Source: an uncultured Prevotellaceae bacterium (GTDB lineage: Bacteria > Bacteroidota > Bacteroidia > Bacteroidales > Bacteroidaceae). From it: 64,000 bases of DNA. Numbering within the stretch: the first letter of the stretch is position 1; each line of letters starts with the position of its first letter. Where the stretch lies: positions 1-64,000 of the forward strand of contig CAMJQA010000006.1 in NCBI GenBank assembly GCA_946407895.1. Direction: 5' to 3'. Under the pieces are notes generated by a model. The model saw only the letters and a program-made list of their open reading frames with translations, made no database searches and had not been told where the DNA came from. This document shows positions 60,585 through 64,000 of this stretch, in pieces. The position numbers and the translations under genes were made by a program.

Positions 60585-61058
60585 ATGGCACTGGAGATAG
60601 AGCGTAAGTTCCTGGTCGTGGGCGAGTTTCGCGACCAGGCCTACAGCCACAGCCGCATCCGGCAGGGCTATATAAGCTCCGGGAACGGCAAGACGGTGCG
60701 TGTGCGTATCCGCGACGACCGCGGCTATCTGACCATAAAGGGGCCTTCCGACCAGGCAGGCCTGGCCCGCTATGAGTTCGAGACCGAGATACCGCTGACC
60801 GATGCCGAGGACCTGATGAAGCTGTGCGAGCCTGGCATCATCGACAAGACACGCTATCTGGTGCGTAGCGGCGACCATGTTTTCGAGGTAGATGAATTCT
60901 ATGGCGACAACGAGGGCCTGGTGATGGCCGAGGTGGAGCTGCACAGCGAGGATGAAACGTTCCGGAAGCCTGCCTTCATCGGGCCAGAGGTGACGGGCGA
61001 CCGCCGCTATTATAATGCCCATTTGCGAAGGAATCCTTACAAGCTGTGGGGGAGATGA
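60585..61058 (+). CDS. CYTH-domain protein (triphosphate tunnel metalloenzyme)
   Basis: The protein has 157 residues and is cytoplasmic. The N-terminal EIERKFLV is the ExExK signature of the CYTH superfamily, followed by charged tunnel strands (VRVRIRDDRGYLTIKGP, EFETEIPL, KTRYLV, EVDEFYG, MAEVELHSEDE). Members include inorganic triphosphatase and adenylate cyclase. Single-domain bacterial forms without other modules mostly hydrolyse tripolyphosphate. The true substrate is not known here. It starts six bases after the 46-residue membrane protein. Confidence 0.9.
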   Translation: MALEIERKFLVVGEFRDQAYSHSRIRQGYISSGNGKTVRVRIRDDRGYLTIKGPSDQAGLARYEFETEIPLTDAEDLMKLCEPGIIDKTRYLVRSGDHVFEVDEFYGDNEGLVMAEVELHSEDETFRKPAFIGPEVTGDRRYYNAHLRRNPYKLWGR

Positions 61059-61164
61059 ATATCCCCCCCTCTCTCTCTGGACATATTATAATGCAGATTC
61101 AGAACGTTAACATATTTGTAGCACGAAAACCATTCAAGGCATAAAAAAAGGACGGTAGTACATT

Positions 61165-62121
61165 ATGAATAGTCAGCATACCATCTCTCGGCGTCAGTTC
61201 CTGCTGTCATCGGCTGCTGCTTCTGCAGGTCTCGTCCTGTCGGGGACTGCCTGGGCCGGGCATGGGAAGGACGTAGCCTCTGGCATAGAGCCTCCCGCGC
61301 TGAAGGACAAGAGCGCATTCACCATGTGGCAGATACCCTCGCACAACAATACAATAGGCAACTCATACGTCTTCCGTACGCAGACGGGCAAGGTCATCGT
61401 TATGGACGGCGGCTTCCGCGAGGAGGGCTTCACCCTGCGCGGTTTCCTGGGAGCCCTGGGCAATGAGGTGGAGGCCTGGTTCACCTCTCATCCCCACGGC
61501 GACCATGTAGGTGCCCTTACCACCCTGCTGGAACAGCCTCAGGACCTCCGTATCAAGCGGGTCTATTACTCGCGGGTGGGCGAGGATGTCATTCATGCCG
61601 AGGATGAGGGTTCGCAGAAATCGTGCCGCAACTTCTATGCCGCAATAGACAAGACAACGCAGACCGAGGTCATCGACCTGCAGCAGGCTGGGCAGGTCTT
61701 TGAGTACGATGGCATGTATGTGAAGATTCTTTCCGTGGCCACCCAGCTCACACGCAACCCCTTCAATAACAACTCCATGATTATGCGCGTCTGGGACAAG
61801 CGTAAGTCGCTCGTCTTCCTGGGCGATGCGGGCGTGGAGTGCGGCGACCTGGCCCTGAAGGGCCCTTACGCCAAGGACCTCAACTGCGACTATCTGCAGA
61901 TGGCCCATCATGGACAGGCCGGATGCTCGGAGGATTTCTACCGCACGGTGCAGTTCCGTGCCTGCCTGTGGCCTACGCCCATCTGGGTATGGAACAACGA
62001 TACGGGCGGCGGCTTCGACACGGCCCAGCTGCAAACCGTCAGGACGCGTTCCTGGATGGACAGCATCGGCATACGCGAGCACCATGCCAGCTGCCTGGAG
62101 GGCCTGTGGCGCCTGGATTAG
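61165..62121 (+). CDS. Tat-exported metallo-beta-lactamase-fold protein (copy 1)
   Basis: The protein has 318 residues. The N-terminus MNSQHTISRRQFLLSSAAAS is a twin-arginine (Tat) signal: SRRQFL followed by a hydrophobic segment, likely cleaved at AWA-GHG. The mature domain has the MBL zinc motif SHPHGDHVG and the later ligand region LGDAGVECGDL plus MAHHGQAG, similar to the ComEC/Rec2-type MBL family. The enzyme should act in the periplasm. The substrate is unknown. It is followed after 74 bases by a close paralogue. Conserved blocks such as NNNSMIMRVWDKRKSLVFLG are identical in both copies, so the duplication is recent or constrained. Confidence 0.85.
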   Translation: MNSQHTISRRQFLLSSAAASAGLVLSGTAWAGHGKDVASGIEPPALKDKSAFTMWQIPSHNNTIGNSYVFRTQTGKVIVMDGGFREEGFTLRGFLGALGNEVEAWFTSHPHGDHVGALTTLLEQPQDLRIKRVYYSRVGEDVIHAEDEGSQKSCRNFYAAIDKTTQTEVIDLQQAGQVFEYDGMYVKILSVATQLTRNPFNNNSMIMRVWDKRKSLVFLGDAGVECGDLALKGPYAKDLNCDYLQMAHHGQAGCSEDFYRTVQFRACLWPTPIWVWNNDTGGGFDTAQLQTVRTRSWMDSIGIREHHASCLEGLWRLD

Positions 62122-62195
62122 GACAAAGAGCCGTTATCCGAAGAAAAGAAGAAGTATAAAACCATCTATAAATAAATCCAATACAAGATTATTTC

Positions 62196-63149
62196 ATGAA
62201 GAAACAGCTAAGCATCAGCCGCCGCCAGTTCCTGAAGTCGTCGGCAGTGGCATCAGCCGGACTCATACTGCCCGAGATGGCTTTGGCCGGCAAGGAGAAG
62301 AAGACAACCTCGGGCATAGAGCCGCCCGCGCTGAAAGGCAAGAGTGCATTCACCATGTGGCAGATACCCTCGCACAGCAATACGATAGGCAACTCGTACG
62401 TCTTCCAGACGCGGACGGGCAAGGTCGTCGTCATGGACGGCGGATTCCCCGAGGAGGCCTTCACCATGCGAGGCTTCCTGGGAGCCCTGGGAAACGAGGT
62501 GGAGGCATGGTTCATCTCTCATCCTCACGACGACCACATGGGCGCCCTCTACGAGATACTGAAGAAGGGGCTCCAGGACCTGAAGATAAAGGCTATCTAT
62601 CACTCCAAGATAAACGACAAGGTAATCGATGCCGAACCTACCGAGGCGCAGAAGACACGCGACTTCTACTCGCTGATGGAAAAATGCGGAGCCCGGGTGG
62701 AAGATTTGCAAGACCCGGGTCGCGTATTCGATTTCGACGGCATGAAGCTGAAAATCCTGAGCGTGGCTACCCAGCTCACCACGAATCCCTACAACAACAA
62801 TTCCATGATCATGCGCGTATGGGACAAGCGTAAGTCGCTGGTCTTCCTGGGCGATGCCGGCGTGGAGTGTGGCGACCTGGCCCTGAAGGGTCCCTACGGC
62901 AAGGACCTCGACTGTGACTATATGCAGATGGCCCATCATGGCCAGGGCGGCTGTTCGGAGGAGTTCTATCGTGCCGTTAATTTCCGTGCCTGCCTGTGGC
63001 CAACGCCTATGTGGGTATGGGACAACGATACGGGCGGCGGCTTCAATACGGCTCATCTGCAAACCGTAAAGACCCGCACCTGGATGGAGAACAAAGGCAT
63101 CCAGGAGCATCATGTCTCCGTGCGCGACGGATTGTGGCGATTAGATTAG
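62196..63149 (+). CDS. Tat-exported metallo-beta-lactamase-fold protein (copy 2)
   Basis: The protein has 317 residues. The Tat signal is MKKQLSISRRQFLKSSAVAS with SRRQFLK, and the likely cut site is ALA before GKEKK. The MBL motif is SHPHDDHMG, with the Asp in the second position, closer to the HxHxDH consensus than in copy 1 (which has Gly). The rest aligns with copy 1 over the whole length (for example VECGDLALKGPYGKDL, MAHHGQGG). It is the second member of a tandem pair. The different HPHG/HPHD residue may mark different metal or substrate use. This is speculation. Confidence 0.85.
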   Translation: MKKQLSISRRQFLKSSAVASAGLILPEMALAGKEKKTTSGIEPPALKGKSAFTMWQIPSHSNTIGNSYVFQTRTGKVVVMDGGFPEEAFTMRGFLGALGNEVEAWFISHPHDDHMGALYEILKKGLQDLKIKAIYHSKINDKVIDAEPTEAQKTRDFYSLMEKCGARVEDLQDPGRVFDFDGMKLKILSVATQLTTNPYNNNSMIMRVWDKRKSLVFLGDAGVECGDLALKGPYGKDLDCDYMQMAHHGQGGCSEEFYRAVNFRACLWPTPMWVWDNDTGGGFNTAHLQTVKTRTWMENKGIQEHHVSVRDGLWRLD

Positions 63150-63165
63150 TCCTTAAACTTTGAAC

Positions 63166-63240
63166 TCTTGGAGCAGCGAGCGCAGAATGAAGTTTACTTC
63201 AATTCTGCCGAGTCGCGAAGAGAGTCGAGCGCAGCTCAAC
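63166..63240. repeat. 75-nt REP-like palindromic element, copy A
   Basis: It begins tcttggagcagcgag, has a central hairpin gcagaatgaagt/acttcaattctgc (63182-63208) and ends gtcgagcgcagctcaac. The outer ends are imperfect inverted repeats. Confidence 0.88.
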
Positions 63241-63280
63241 TTTGAACCTTGAACTTTTGAACCTTTTGAACCTTTTGAAC

Positions 63281-63355
63281 TCTTGGAGCAGCGAGAGCCA
63301 TCGGAAGCTTGCTTACGAATGGCCGAGTCGTGACAAGAGTCGAGCGAAGCTCAAC
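63281..63355. repeat. 75-nt REP-like palindromic element, copy B
   Basis: It has the same ends (tcttggagcagcgag ... gtcgagcgaagctcaac) and the same 75-nt length as copy A. The central hairpin differs (gccatcggaagc/gcttacgaatggc), which shows that the structure is kept while the sequence changes. TTGAAC repeats lie between the copies and right after copy B. Confidence 0.88.
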
Positions 63356-63372
63356 CTTTTGAACCTTTATAT

Positions 63373-64000
63373 ATGAAATTGCGTTTTTTCCCCGTTTTGG
63401 CCGCAGCCGCGCTGTGCTGCTTAGCCACCGCCTCATGCAAGCAGGCTGAGGCTCAAGTGAATGACAAAAACAAGTTGTATTACCCCCTGGCCTTTGGCAG
63501 CGACACGCTGAATATCCGCCAGGACAAGATGACACGAGCCTACATCACGCCCAAGAAAGTGCTCTGGCAGCAGGGCAACGTAAACGGTGCCGAGCATCTG
63601 CTGGAGCCCAATACGGGGCAGTCCGACCTGAGCGGCTCGAACATGTGCTACATGAAGACTACGCCCGAGGGACAGGCCTCCCTGATTCTGGATTTCGGAC
63701 GCGAGTTGCACGGAGGCCTCAAGCTGGTCATCAGTGCCGGTTCTGCTGCCAACTACAATATGCGCCTGCGTTTTGGCGAGTCGGTGAGCGAGACGTGCAG
63801 CGAACTAACCACCAGCAAACCTGCCAATATGGAGGGCAACGAGTATGGGCAGAATGCCAAGTACACGGCCACCAACGACCATGCCACCAGGGACCTCACC
63901 CTCACCGTGCCCCGATACGGACAGATAGAGCTGGGCAGCTCGGGCTTCCGCTTTGTGCGCATCGACCTGCTTTCCGAGGGCTCCCTTTTCCTCAAGGAGG
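63373..64000 (+). CDS. lipoprotein resembling GH78 alpha-L-rhamnosidase, N-terminal part (runs off right edge)
   Basis: The visible part is 209 codons. The signal peptide ends ATAS with Cys22. The mature part starts YYPLAFGSDTLNIRQDK. Then LILDFGRELHGGLKLVIS and LRFGESVSETCSEL, NDHATRDLTLTVPRYG and GFRFVRIDLLSEGS match the N-terminal beta-sandwich region of alpha-L-rhamnosidase-like (GH78) proteins. The catalytic (alpha/alpha)6 barrel is beyond the window. A surface or periplasmic glycosidase is the best guess. The leader contains TTGAAC repeats and REP elements. Confidence 0.75.
   Translation, partial: MKLRFFPVLAAAALCCLATASCKQAEAQVNDKNKLYYPLAFGSDTLNIRQDKMTRAYITPKKVLWQQGNVNGAEHLLEPNTGQSDLSGSNMCYMKTTPEGQASLILDFGRELHGGLKLVISAGSAANYNMRLRFGESVSETCSELTTSKPANMEGNEYGQNAKYTATNDHATRDLTLTVPRYGQIELGSSGFRFVRIDLLSEGSLFLKE

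Noticed and set aside
1-64000. tRNA, rRNA, insertion sequences, phage genes
   Set aside because: I scanned spacers for cloverleaf-like and transposase-like sequence and saw none. A dedicated scan (tRNAscan, ISfinder) would be decisive and could overturn this.

Overview
The window looks like a chromosomal segment from a member of the Bacteroidales, most likely Prevotellaceae. The evidence is Bacteroidetes-type promoters (TAnnTTTG about 7 bases before the start of transcription) in front of almost every operon, no Shine-Dalgarno sequences, SusD-era lipoprotein signals, tandem DUF4493 lipoproteins, PCMD proteins, a glycine-lipid operon and giant GLUG-repeat surface proteins with a Prevotella-type C-terminal tail. 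The genus cannot be fixed from the sequence alone. No rRNA, tRNA, CRISPR array, transposase or phage gene was seen.

Layout. 1-5.5 kb (minus strand): the N-terminal half of leuS, then fucP and fucI behind their own promoter and terminator, then a small outer-membrane barrel protein. 5.9-9.6 kb: late cobalamin synthesis, with a CobC-CobQ fusion and CbiB. 9.7-13.5 kb: a polyprenyl diphosphate synthase and DNA polymerase I, divergent from each other. 13.8-24.8 kb: a run of eight secreted lipoproteins (DUF4493 and/or PCMD) plus a barrel protein, which resembles a surface or fimbria-like gene cluster. 25-28.5 kb: a four-helix-bundle protein gene sitting between two arrays of a 9-bp repeat, then a 911-residue secreted protein. 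28.6-33.8 kb: an HU-like protein, a PD40 lipoprotein with a CxxCH motif, a DUF6057 membrane protein, and a divergent membrane-anchored AraC-type regulator. 33.9-41.9 kb: glycine-lipid synthesis (glsA, glsB), dgt, dut, a TPR protein, a DUF4292 lipoprotein and an EnvC-like factor. 42.5-55.9 kb: two paralogous giant secreted proteins. 56.2-64 kb: an M20 peptidase, a long-chain acyl-CoA ligase, prfB, a 46-residue membrane protein, a CYTH protein, two tandem Tat-exported metallo-beta-lactamase-fold proteins, and the start of a GH78-like lipoprotein.

The most unusual property is the repeat structure between genes. Gene spacers inside co-directional runs are filled with short tandem repeats kept in strict register: nonamers with a CTAG core, nonamers with GTTC, and heptamers NTTGAAC/NTTAAAC. 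Several operon ends and one upstream region instead carry tandem units of 21-23 bp, usually with a small palindromic core, and each spacer has its own unit sequence. The same repeats have also entered genes in frame: they encode a Ser/Leu linker in CobQ, a Lys/Gly/Ser linker in the EnvC-like protein, and, as a 28-bp perfect inverted repeat, part of that protein's signal peptide. Two 75-nt palindromic REP-like elements lie near the right edge.
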